Shown: positions 1-6,489 of the stretch, one piece after another | How positions within the stretch are numbered: the first letter of the stretch is position 1 | Layout: each line of letters begins with the position of its first letter | NCBI GenBank assembly: GCA_937896505.1 | Contig: CALBNP010000022.1 | Coordinates: 1 to 21,750 of the forward strand | Source: an uncultured Bacteroidales bacterium | GTDB taxonomy: Bacteria > Bacteroidota > Bacteroidia > Bacteroidales > F082 | Direction of reading: 5' to 3' | DNA length: 21,750 nt | The notes under the pieces: generated by a model | Told to the model about the DNA's origin: nothing | Databases searched by the model: none | The model's input: only the letters and a program-made list of their open reading frames with translations | Position numbers and translations under genes: made by a program

Positions 1-44
1 AGGTCGGCGGCTGAATCCATGTCGAAATCGTATAATAAAGGCAT
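1..44 (-). CDS. N-terminus of an unidentified gene, cut by the window edge
   Basis: On the minus strand an ATG at 44 opens a frame that stays open to base 1. It begins MPLLYDFDMDSAAD, which is only 14 codons. A TAnnTTTG promoter-like box lies about 60 bases upstream on the same strand, and the frame points the same way as the agmatinase-family gene upstream of it, so it may be the next gene in that direction. The fragment is too short to assign a family, and it could be a chance open frame. Confidence 0.35.
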   Translation of the reverse strand, partial: MPLLYDFDMDSAAD

Positions 45-103
45 ATTATTGTATTTGTTATCGGCTAAAATCAATCATTAAAGATACAATCGTATCTGAT
101 TTG

Positions 104-111
104 CAAAAATA
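104..111 (-). promoter_or_regulatory. Candidate -7 box for the minus-strand gene at 44
   Basis: Read on the minus strand, bases 111 to 104 are TATTTTTG, which fits the Bacteroidetes -7 consensus TAnnTTTG. It lies about 60 bases upstream of the ATG at 44. I could not find a good TTTG element at the usual upstream distance, so this is tentative. Confidence 0.3.
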
Positions 112-178
112 CAATAAATATTGATGTGAGGGAGTTTTTTTTGAAAAAAACGACGAATAGCATTGTGTTTGTTGGCTG

Positions 179-206
179 GTAGAGACGTAGCGCGCTACGT
201 CTCTAC
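179..206. repeat. Palindromic hairpin at the 3' end of the agmatinase gene (palindrome family member 1)
   Basis: This is a perfect 28-bp palindrome. The constant arms TAGAGACG (180-187) and CGTCTCTA (198-205) enclose a self-complementary ten-base centre, TAGCGCGCTA. It ends one base past the stop codon of the minus-strand gene at 208, where a transcript could fold it into a stable hairpin. No T-run follows on the minus strand, so it is not a classical rho-independent terminator. The same arm sequence recurs at 3243-3363 and 17724-17749. Confidence 0.85.
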
Positions 207-207
207 A

Positions 208-1233
208 TCATTTCGCCGCCACGCCGCAAAGGTGGAACAAGACGCGGGCGCCGACGTTGCCGTCCCAGTCGCCATCGCCGGGCGAGACTTCGCAAAGGTC
301 GAAACCGATGATTTCCTTGCCGGCTTCACGGATGCGGTTGAGCAGATACATCAGTTCTTCATATTCCATGCCGCCAGGAACCGGAGTGCCGGTGTTCGGG
401 CAGAGTTTCGGGTCGAGGGCATCAATGTCGATTGAAATGTAGGTCTTTTGCGGCAAAGCGGCCACCATTTCGTCAACGATGGTCTTCCAAGTTGCGCCTT
501 CGTACATGCGGCGGCGGTTGTCGCGGTCGAAGAAGACCTTCACGCGCTCAGGCTGGCTCTCGGCCAAGGCCTTTTCCTGGTGGCAGTAATCGCGGATGCC
601 GACTTGCACGAGTTTCTTCACATTATTGAATTTCAACGTATTGTAGAAAATCGAAGCATGCGAATACTTGAAGCCTTCGAAAGCCTCACGCAAGTCGCAG
701 TGGGCATCAGCATGGAGAATGCCGTATTCCACACCTAATTCATTAAGGTATTGGTGATAGGCGAGAGGGGTGCTGTGGTCGCCGCCAAGCAGACCGACAA
801 CTTTGCCTTTGTCGCGCCAAAAGGCAATGCGTTCGCGCAACCATGCGTTTTTCTTCTCTGTAGCTGCCTCAATATCGGCGTACATCTTGTCGTATTTCTC
901 TGGTTCATCGTCAATTGTACCCTCGTAAAGAGCGTTGATGATATCCTCGCTGACGGGAGCCAGTTCGTCGTGCAGTTCGCGCAGTTCCTTTGGAAACTCG
1001 TCCATCCAGATGCCTTTTTGCCAGAGGTCGGGATAATCGTGGTGGCAAAGGTCGACTTGCATCGAGGCTTCCATGATGGTGGCAGGGCCATCGACGGTGC
1101 CACGGTTGTAACTCGTGGTAAGTTCCCATTCAACGGGTATGATGATGATTTGTGCTTCTTCGGCAGTGCAAGGCAAGCCATAAATGCCTGATTCAGCGAC
1201 AGCTGCGGCGTTGGGATCGAAAGTGTTGTCCAT
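208..1233 (-). CDS. speB: Agmatinase/arginase-family ureohydrolase (probable agmatinase)
   Basis: This is a 341-residue ureohydrolase with the full set of manganese ligands: GGDH at 150-153, DAHCD at 176-180, DIDALD at 269-274, and the late acidic motif DLCEVSPG around 312-319. The family hydrolyses guanidino compounds; agmatinase turns agmatine into putrescine and urea in the cytoplasm. The protein is longer than E. coli SpeB (about 306 residues) because of a charged helical stretch around residues 70-140. The arginine decarboxylase gene two kilobases away makes agmatine, which favours agmatinase over arginase or formimidoylglutamase, but sequence alone does not settle the substrate. The start at 1233 sits 23 bases from a TACCTTTG box on the minus strand. 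A palindrome touches the stop codon. Confidence 0.85.
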   Translation of the reverse strand: MDNTFDPNAAAVAESGIYGLPCTAEEAQIIIIPVEWELTTSYNRGTVDGPATIMEASMQVDLCHHDYPDLWQKGIWMDEFPKELRELHDELAPVSEDIINALYEGTIDDEPEKYDKMYADIEAATEKKNAWLRERIAFWRDKGKVVGLLGGDHSTPLAYHQYLNELGVEYGILHADAHCDLREAFEGFKYSHASIFYNTLKFNNVKKLVQVGIRDYCHQEKALAESQPERVKVFFDRDNRRRMYEGATWKTIVDEMVAALPQKTYISIDIDALDPKLCPNTGTPVPGGMEYEELMYLLNRIREAGKEIIGFDLCEVSPGDGDWDGNVGARVLFHLCGVAAK

Positions 1234-1245
1234 TTTATTCTAAAA

Positions 1246-1278
1246 TTGATGCCTACAAAGGTAGAAAAACTATCTTTG
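1246..1278 (+). promoter_or_regulatory. Promoter of the metallo-beta-lactamase-fold gene
   Basis: TATCTTTG at 1271-1278 matches the Bacteroidetes -7 box exactly. A TTG at 1246-1248 lies 22 bases upstream, close to the usual 19-21 spacing. The -7 box ends 20 bases before the ATG at 1298, leaving a very short leader and supporting that start. It overlaps the divergent agmatinase promoter. Confidence 0.6.
1256..1263 (-). promoter_or_regulatory. -7 box of the agmatinase-family gene
   Basis: Read on the minus strand, bases 1263 to 1256 are TACCTTTG, an exact fit to the Bacteroidetes -7 consensus TAnnTTTG, placed 23 bases before the ATG at 1233. A convincing -33 TTTG was not found. The box lies inside the promoter of the divergent plus-strand gene. 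Confidence 0.55.
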
Positions 1279-1297
1279 CAATTCTAATTTTTAAACA

Positions 1298-2116
1298 ATG
1301 GATTTGTTTTCGTGCCTTTCCCCGTATGTGTTTTGCAGCTTCGCCTCAGGCAGTAGCGGGAATTGCTATTATGTTGGGAATCAGCACGAAGGCATGGTTG
1401 TAGATGTTGGAATCTTTGCCAATGACGTCGTCAAAGGGCTTGCGCTTAACGACCTCACTCTTGATAGAATCAAGTGCATTTTCATCACACACGACCATAT
1501 CGACCACGTGAAAGGCTTGCAAACGCTGCTGAAGAAATGCCCGATTCCGGTCTATGCCCATCCGGACTGTCTGCAAGGCTTGCGCGAAGGCAAAGCCACG
1601 CGGGACATCGACCCAAGTCTGTTGCACGAAATCGAGCCGTTGCAAACCATCGAAGTGGAAACGATGAAAGTGACGCCATTCCCCGTGATGCACGATGGGA
1701 GAGGAGCAATGGGCTATCATTTTGATTGCGAAGGACATACCTTGACGATTGCAACGGATATTGGTATGCTCGACCACGATGTGAAGACCTACTTGCAGAA
1801 AGCCGACAGCATTGTCATCGAATCGAACTACGACCCTGAAATGCTGGATAAAGGCCCATATCCTTATATATTAAAGCAGCGCATCAAAGGACCGTTCGGA
1901 CATCTTTCGAATCCTGAATCGGCTCGTTTTGTGGCAGATAACTATCGGCCTGAACTGAAGAACATCATGCTTTGCCACCTTAGCGAAAACAACAACACGC
2001 CCGAGTTGGCATTGAAATGCCTTTACAAGCAATTCAGGATCAAACACGTATCGCCCGTTAACACTTCCATATTCCCACTTCCGCGCCACAAGCAAACCGG
2101 TTTTATCTATTTCTGA
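1298..2116 (+). CDS. Metallo-beta-lactamase-fold hydrolase of the YycJ/WalJ type
   Basis: This 272-residue protein opens, after a short leader, with the SFASGSSGNCYYVG signature typical of YycJ/WalJ-type hydrolases. The metal-binding motif THDHIDH is at residues 64-70. Further candidate ligands are the His in FPVMHDG, the Asp in ATDIG and the His in LCHLSENN. Members bind two metal ions and act as phosphoesterases; some have been reported as 5'-3' exonucleases linked to DNA repair or cell-wall homeostasis. It is probably cytoplasmic, with no signal peptide. The N-terminus has about a dozen residues before the signature, slightly more than usual, but the promoter position supports this ATG. 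It is divergently transcribed from the agmatinase gene and ends before a DnaA-box-like cluster. Confidence 0.85.
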   Translation: MDLFSCLSPYVFCSFASGSSGNCYYVGNQHEGMVVDVGIFANDVVKGLALNDLTLDRIKCIFITHDHIDHVKGLQTLLKKCPIPVYAHPDCLQGLREGKATRDIDPSLLHEIEPLQTIEVETMKVTPFPVMHDGRGAMGYHFDCEGHTLTIATDIGMLDHDVKTYLQKADSIVIESNYDPEMLDKGPYPYILKQRIKGPFGHLSNPESARFVADNYRPELKNIMLCHLSENNNTPELALKCLYKQFRIKHVSPVNTSIFPLPRHKQTGFIYF

Positions 2117-2118
2117 TG

Positions 2119-2180
2119 CCACAATTTTCCACAATCCGCAAGCATCCACAACTATTTCCACAATATTCCACAATACACAA
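2119..2180. repeat. Cluster of five CCACA motifs resembling DnaA boxes
   Basis: CCACA occurs at 2119, 2129, 2146, 2158 and 2168 on the plus strand, followed by a related TACACAA. The contexts TTTTCCACA, GCATCCACA, ATTTCCACA and TATTCCACA are one or two changes from the DnaA box TTATCCACA. Some spacings are close to one helical turn. A strongly AT-rich stretch follows to 2280. It could equally be a local low-complexity repeat. Confidence 0.4.
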
Positions 2181-2280
2181 TTAGTTACCAATTTTATAAA
2201 TCACTAATATACAATATGTTATAAAAACTCAATTTTAGGCACGATTCTTTATAATGTTAAATCAATAATTCATAAAAACA

Positions 2281-3168
2281 ATGAAAAACCTAACTTCAAT
2301 TATCACTTTTGCTTTGGTAGCCGTTTTTGCTACCTCTTGTAACGTCGAAAAATCAGAAAAGTATCAAGCCTTGTTGGCTGAACGCGATTCACTTCAATCA
2401 GTTGCAATGGCTGCTTCCGGTGGTTACGACCAAGCGCTTAACACCATCAACGAAATCGAGAACGCTCTTGAAAACGTTCGTGCTGCCGAAAACATTATCA
2501 TGCTTGAAAACCAGGAAGGTAATTCAAACGATGCTGTTTCTAAAATCTTAGCCATCCAGCAGACTTTGCAGGAAAACCGCAACAAGATTGCCCAACTTGA
2601 AAAGCAACTGGCCGACCAAGGCGCCAACTCGAAGGCATTGAACCAAACCATCAATCGCTTGAAAAAGCAGATTGAAGAAAAAGATACATATATCAACTCG
2701 TTGAAGGACGAACTTCAACTGAGCAAGGAACAGATTGCCGAACTGAACAGCCAAGTTGACAATTTGAGCCAGAACATCGACAACTTGAACAGTAACATCG
2801 ACAACCTCAACACCCAGAACGCCGAACAGCAAGCCACCATCAGCCAACAAGACGCTGCCATCAACACGGTGTGGTATTGCGTGGCTACCAACAAGGTGCT
2901 GGTTGAAAAAGGCCTCGTCACAAAAGGCGGCTTGTTCTCTTCAAGCGAGGTCTCTGGTCAAGGCATCGACAAGACGCAGCTCGTGCAAGCCGACAAACGT
3001 AGCCTGAATAACATTCCTCTGAACACCAAAAAGGCTACCATCATAACCAAACACCCTGAAAGCAGCTATCAACTGGTGGAAGGCGAAGACGGAGCTTTGA
3101 CGCTCGAAATCACCGACACCAATGCTTTCTGGAGTATATCGAATTATTTGATTGTTTCCATCAAATAA
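2281..3168 (+). CDS. Coiled-coil lipoprotein (possibly related to Cbp1-type surface proteins)
   Basis: This is a 295-residue protein with a lipoprotein signal peptide: a hydrophobic stretch at 4-17 ending in the lipobox ATSC, with the lipidated Cys at 20. Residues about 25-195 are rich in Glu, Gln, Asn and Leu in heptads and should form a long coiled coil. Near its end are seven-residue near-repeats of the form DNLNSNI. The last 100 residues form a compact domain containing a WYCVATNK motif and beta-rich sequence. The shape resembles Bacteroides lipoproteins annotated as the Cbp1 collagen-binding adhesin family; I assign this only tentatively. An envelope location is well supported, but the ligand is unknown. 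It is probably transcribed alone and ends at a strong terminator. Confidence 0.8.
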   Translation: MKNLTSIITFALVAVFATSCNVEKSEKYQALLAERDSLQSVAMAASGGYDQALNTINEIENALENVRAAENIIMLENQEGNSNDAVSKILAIQQTLQENRNKIAQLEKQLADQGANSKALNQTINRLKKQIEEKDTYINSLKDELQLSKEQIAELNSQVDNLSQNIDNLNSNIDNLNTQNAEQQATISQQDAAINTVWYCVATNKVLVEKGLVTKGGLFSSSEVSGQGIDKTQLVQADKRSLNNIPLNTKKATIITKHPESSYQLVEGEDGALTLEITDTNAFWSISNYLIVSIK

Positions 3169-3197
3169 ACAATTCTGCTCGTTTTCAATTTTTTTCA

Positions 3198-3227
3198 AAA
3201 AAAGCCTCGCAAACGCGGGGCTTTTTT
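3198..3227 (+). terminator. Rho-independent terminator of the coiled-coil lipoprotein gene
   Basis: Bases 3198-3210 (AAAAAAGCCTCGC) pair with 3215-3227 (GCGGGGCTTTTTT) around an AAAC loop. The 13-pair stem has one G-U pair and ends in a T-run. It starts 30 bases after the stop at 3168. The flanking A-run and T-run would let it work in both directions, serving the convergent speA gene as well. Confidence 0.85.
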
Positions 3228-3242
3228 GGTTTCGTCTTGCTG

Positions 3243-3363
3243 TAGAGACGCGCCATGGCACGTCTCCCCAAATGGGTTGTGGAAAACAAATAGAGACGCG
3301 CCATGGCGCGTCTCTACAAACGGATTGCGATAATCAATAGAGACGTGCCGTGGCGCGTCTCTA
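3243..3363. repeat. Three tandem palindromes with a 47-48 bp period (palindrome family members 2-4)
   Basis: Three 26-bp palindromes start at 3243, 3291 and 3338. Each has the plan TAGAGACG, ten-base centre, CGTCTCTA. The centres are CGCCATGGCA, CGCCATGGCG and TGCCGTGGCG. The middle copy is perfect; the first has lost the outer TA of its right arm. The two spacers between copies also resemble each other (AAATGGGTTGTGG versus AAACGGATTGCGA), so the whole 47-48-bp unit looks duplicated. The array fills the gap between the converging lipoprotein and speA genes, where it may block read-through. Confidence 0.85.
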
Positions 3364-3375
3364 CAGACAATATGA

Positions 3376-5262
3376 TTATTCTAGGTAGGTATATCCATAC
3401 AGGCCCGAGCGGTAGCTCGAAAGGAATTCCTTGCCTTCTTCAACGGTAATCTTGCCTTCCTTGACGCATTTGGTGGCCCAGGTCTCAACGGTGCGGACCA
3501 GTTTCTTCGGGCTGTATTGCACATATTCGAGTACGTCGGCAACGGTCTCGCCGTCAATGATTTGGTCAATGTAATAGCCTTTCTCGTCAACGGAGACGTG
3601 GACGGCGTTGGTGTCGCCAAACAGGTTGTGGAGGTCGCCAAGAATCTCTTGATAGGCACCAACGAGGAACACACCTATATAATAAGGTTCCTTCTCGTCG
3701 AAGGTGTGCATCGGGATGGTGTGCTGGTTCGTCTTGGTCACGAAGTTGGCAATCTTTCCGTCGCTGTCGCAGGTGATGTCTTGCAAGGTGGCCAAATGCG
3801 AAGGACGCTCGTCGAGGCGCTGAAGCGGGATGATGGGGAACAGCTGGTCGATGGACCACGAGTCGGGCAACGACTGGAAGAGCGAGAAGTTGCAGAAATA
3901 CTTGTCGGCCAACAGTTTCGGCAGTGCGGTGAAATCTTCTGGGACACGTTTCAGTTCGCTTGCAATATGGTTCACCTCACGGGCAATACTCCAGAACAGG
4001 CGTTCAATCTTGGCACGCGACTTTAGGTCTAACAAACCGAGGCTGAACAAGTTAAGTGCTTCTTCGCGAATCTCTTGCGCATCGTGCCAGATTTCAAGCG
4101 ACGAGTTCTTGTTGAGTTCGTCCCACGACTTGTAAAGCTCATGGATGAGTTCGTGGTCGGTCTCTTCGGGCACTTCGTCATCGTCCCATTCGGGCAACGA
4201 GGTGGTTTCCAGCACTTCAAAAATCAACACGGAATGGTGAGCCGTCAGTGCGCGGCCCGATTCGCAGATGATGTTAGGGTGGGGGAGCTCGTTCTTGTCG
4301 CACACATCCACGATGTTGTAGATGGCATTGTTGGCATATTCCTGGATGCTATAGTTGACCGAACTTGGGCTTGATGAGCGAGTGCCATCATAATCGACAC
4401 CCAAGCCGCCGCCCATGTCAACGAACTCGATATTGTAGCCCATCTTGTGCAGTTGCACATAGAATTGTGCAGCCTCGCGCAAGGCGATGTTGATGCTCTT
4501 GATCTTGCTCACCTGGCTTCCGATGTGGTAGTGCACAAGCTTGAGGCATTCTTTCATGTTGTGTTCTTCGAGGAAATCCAAGGCTTCGAGCAGTTCCGAC
4601 GAGGTGAGGCCGAACTTGCTGCCGTCGCCACCCGATTCTTCCCATTTGCCGGAACCCGAGCTTGCCAGCTTGATGCGCACGCCAAGGTTAGGCGTCACTT
4701 TCAGGCGACGGGCCACGCGTGCCGTGATTTTCAGCTCGTTCATCTTCTCGATGACGATGATGATTTTGCGGCCCATCTTCTGCGCCAGCAAAGCCAGTTC
4801 GATGAACTCCTCGTCCTTGTAGCCGTTGCAGATAATCAACGAGTCGGAATCGGTGTTGAGGGCAATGATGGCATGAAGTTCAGGCTTTGAGCCGGCTTCC
4901 AGTCCGATGTTGAACTTCTTGCCGTGGCTGACAATCTCCTCAACCACAGGGCGCATCTGGTTCACTTTGATGGGCAGAACCACGAAATTCTGTCCCTTGA
5001 ATTCATATTCTTCGGCCGCTTCCTTGAAGCAAGAGTCGATCTTGTTGATGCGGTCGTCGATGATGTCGGGAAAACGCAGCAGGACGGGAGCCGAGACGTC
5101 CCTTAATGCCAACTCGTCGATGATTTCGGGAAGGTCAACCGAAGCGCAACCTTCTTTGGGAGTGACCACCATGTGGCCTTTTTCGTTGATTGAAAAGTAG
5201 TTTCCGCCCCAGCCTTTCACGTTGTAAAGGTCTTCGGAGTCTTCAATGCGCCATTTTCTCAT
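3376..5262 (-). CDS. speA: Biosynthetic arginine decarboxylase
   Basis: This 628-residue PLP enzyme converts arginine to agmatine and CO2, the first step of putrescine synthesis by the agmatine route. It has the family's usual length and layout: an N-terminal WGGNYF segment around 18-23; a PLP-binding Lys at about 99 in the LPIKVNQ motif; the glycine-rich phosphate-binding GGGLGVDYDGT loop; a CESGRALTAHHS motif near the active site; and the large helical insert and C-terminal domain of SpeA-type enzymes. No signal peptide is visible, so it is cytoplasmic. With the agmatinase-family gene it forms a two-step pathway, although the two are not in one operon. It converges on the coiled-coil lipoprotein gene. 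Confidence 0.95.
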   Translation of the reverse strand: MRKWRIEDSEDLYNVKGWGGNYFSINEKGHMVVTPKEGCASVDLPEIIDELALRDVSAPVLLRFPDIIDDRINKIDSCFKEAAEEYEFKGQNFVVLPIKVNQMRPVVEEIVSHGKKFNIGLEAGSKPELHAIIALNTDSDSLIICNGYKDEEFIELALLAQKMGRKIIIVIEKMNELKITARVARRLKVTPNLGVRIKLASSGSGKWEESGGDGSKFGLTSSELLEALDFLEEHNMKECLKLVHYHIGSQVSKIKSINIALREAAQFYVQLHKMGYNIEFVDMGGGLGVDYDGTRSSSPSSVNYSIQEYANNAIYNIVDVCDKNELPHPNIICESGRALTAHHSVLIFEVLETTSLPEWDDDEVPEETDHELIHELYKSWDELNKNSSLEIWHDAQEIREEALNLFSLGLLDLKSRAKIERLFWSIAREVNHIASELKRVPEDFTALPKLLADKYFCNFSLFQSLPDSWSIDQLFPIIPLQRLDERPSHLATLQDITCDSDGKIANFVTKTNQHTIPMHTFDEKEPYYIGVFLVGAYQEILGDLHNLFGDTNAVHVSVDEKGYYIDQIIDGETVADVLEYVQYSPKKLVRTVETWATKCVKEGKITVEEGKEFLSSYRSGLYGYTYLE

Positions 5263-5325
5263 TTCAATAAATTGATTTACTGATAATTAACAATAAAACC
5301 GATTTGTCGTTACAAAATAAAATTG

Positions 5326-5333
5326 CAAATTTA
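5326..5333 (-). promoter_or_regulatory. Candidate -7 box of speA
   Basis: Read on the minus strand, bases 5333 to 5326 are TAAATTTG, a match to TAnnTTTG, 64 bases upstream of the speA start. A second match, TACCTTTG, lies further out at 5400-5393. I cannot choose between them by eye. Confidence 0.35.
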
Positions 5334-5355
5334 GTGTTTTTCTGTCAAAATTTAC

Positions 5356-5370
5356 TACTTTTGCAAAAAG
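5356..5370 (+). promoter_or_regulatory. -7 box of the XRE regulator gene overlapping a TTTTGCAAAA palindrome
   Basis: TACTTTTG at 5356-5363 matches the Bacteroidetes -7 box and lies 65 bases before the ATG at 5428. It overlaps the ten-base palindrome TTTTGCAAAA at 5359-5368. The identical palindrome occurs again at 5737-5746, upstream of the FHA gene. No clear -33 element was found. Confidence 0.4.
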
Positions 5371-5427
5371 TTTTTTTATTGTGTATTGCATACAAAGGTA
5401 TTATTTTTAAAGCATCGTCAAACAAAG

Positions 5428-5664
5428 ATGTCGATACATATTGGCAACGAAATTGAGAAAATAGTACGAGAACAACGGATGACCGTTGTAGATTTGTCGC
5501 GTGAACTCGGCTGTAATAGGACAAAAGTCTATCGCATTTTTGATGCTCCTACAATTGATTCCGGTATCTTGGCCAGATTGTCTATTATTCTTGAATTTGA
5601 CTTTTTTAAGCTCTATTCCGAAGAACTTGCGTTGAAGTTGTCCGAAAATGGATTGGTGCAATAA
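5428..5664 (+). CDS. Small XRE-like helix-turn-helix regulator
   Basis: This 78-residue protein is almost entirely one helix-turn-helix domain. The helices around MTVVDLSRELGCNRTKVYRIF (residues 18-38) look like the turn and recognition helix of Cro/C1-type DNA-binding proteins. The ATG at 5428 is preferred because the 14 residues upstream of it are basic, unstructured and outside the domain. It sits just before the eleven-gene phospho-signalling cluster, on the same strand, separated by 104 bases that hold a perfect tandem 18-bp repeat and a TTTTGCAAAA palindrome. I infer that it regulates the cluster, itself, or both. There is no sensor domain, so any signal must come from binding partners or its own level. 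Confidence 0.7.
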   Translation: MSIHIGNEIEKIVREQRMTVVDLSRELGCNRTKVYRIFDAPTIDSGILARLSIILEFDFFKLYSEELALKLSENGLVQ

Positions 5665-5666
5665 TG

Positions 5667-5702
5667 TGTTGCATTTTTGAGACATGTTGCATTTTTGAGA
5701 CA
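5667..5702 (+). repeat. Perfect tandem 18-bp repeat, candidate operator
   Basis: TGTTGCATTTTTGAGACA occurs twice head to tail, at 5667-5684 and 5685-5702. Each unit is itself an imperfect inverted repeat: TGTTGCA against TGAGACA around TTTT, five of seven positions complementary. It starts three bases after the regulator's stop codon and ends 66 bases before the first FHA gene. That is a natural place for an operator of the adjacent XRE-like protein. Confidence 0.6.
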
Positions 5703-5736
5703 GGCTTTAACTATAATTTTTCTTGATTTTCTCGTT

Positions 5737-5746
5737 TTTTGCAAAA
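5737..5746 (+). promoter_or_regulatory. TTTTGCAAAA palindrome upstream of the FHA operon
   Basis: This perfect ten-base palindrome, identical to the one at 5359-5368, lies 22 bases before the ATG at 5769. It overlaps GTTTTTTG, a weak -7-like sequence. A TATAAT-like stretch is at 5712-5717. Together these mark the likely promoter region of the eleven-gene cluster, but the start site cannot be fixed by eye. Confidence 0.35.
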
Positions 5747-5768
5747 CATTTTAAATATCATAATCGTT

Positions 5769-6473
5769 ATGTCACAAAATAAGACAAAGTTCCCAGGCAT
5801 GGAAAATGCAACAAACAATCCATATAACAGGTATATGGATGAAGAGATGAAAAACAACGATCAGAGAGCAACCCGTTTCCCAGGAATAGATGATACAGAT
5901 GGTGGTCAACAGACCGAAGCTCCACACGATCCAATAGTGGGCTTTTTGTTTTCTGTGTCAAGAACTCCTTATGGCGAGTATTGGCCTTTATACATTGGAA
6001 AAAATACGATTGGCAGAAATACTGGCGATTTTGCAAATATGATTAATTTGCTTGAAGGTTCTGTCTCAAGCGAGCATGCCGCTTTGGTCATTGAACAATA
6101 CACGAATCCGAATGAAACCGTTGCCGTTTTAGAAAACAAGGGATCTAAAAATGGCACATTCATCAATGGCAAGCGCGTCATTTATGGACGTACTGAGGAG
6201 TGTAAAAATGGAGATATTCTTCGGTTTGGAAGCAGTTATGAGTGTTTGATGGTTTTGTTTGATGTCAGGGAATTAGGACTGAAGAAAGCTGAGAATTTCA
6301 TTGTCGTTGATGAATTGGAAAATGGTAATGTGTGGGATGAAAGCAATGATTCGCCATACAAGCCCAACCGTCAGGAACCTTACTTTGATCCAAGCCAAAC
6401 ATCTAAAGCCACCAATGCTATGGGTGGTGAGCAAATGTTTGGAAGCAACAAACCCAGGACTGAGGTGATGTGA
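5769..6473 (+). CDS. Cytoplasmic FHA-domain protein with twin T-[KR]-F-P-G motifs
   Basis: This 234-residue protein has one canonical FHA domain at roughly 58-165. The phosphothreonine-contact residues are in place: GR at 82-83, SSEH at 100-103 and KNGTFING at 127-134. No membrane segment is seen. The N-terminal tail carries the same motif twice, TKFPGM at 6-11 and TRFPGI at 35-40. In GarA/OdhI proteins an N-terminal threonine is phosphorylated by a cognate kinase and then bound by the protein's own FHA domain; the duplicated Thr motif suggests similar control, which is inference. The ATG at 5769 is chosen over one ten codons upstream, because that leader is hydrophobic and outside any motif. 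It is the first gene of the tightly spaced cluster, with a kinase 16 bases downstream. Confidence 0.85.
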   Translation: MSQNKTKFPGMENATNNPYNRYMDEEMKNNDQRATRFPGIDDTDGGQQTEAPHDPIVGFLFSVSRTPYGEYWPLYIGKNTIGRNTGDFANMINLLEGSVSSEHAALVIEQYTNPNETVAVLENKGSKNGTFINGKRVIYGRTEECKNGDILRFGSSYECLMVLFDVRELGLKKAENFIVVDELENGNVWDESNDSPYKPNRQEPYFDPSQTSKATNAMGGEQMFGSNKPRTEVM

Positions 6474-6489
6474 TTTATACTTTCGTGTT

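Noticed and set aside
3243..3363. Possible CRISPR-like array
   Set aside because: Only three units exist, each unit is a full palindrome, the spacers of about 21 bases resemble each other, and no cas gene is present.
3517..4026. Long plus-strand open frame of 169 codons opposite speA
   Set aside because: It lies antisense to the clearly coding speA gene, shows no recognisable domain, and reflects the codon structure of the opposite strand.
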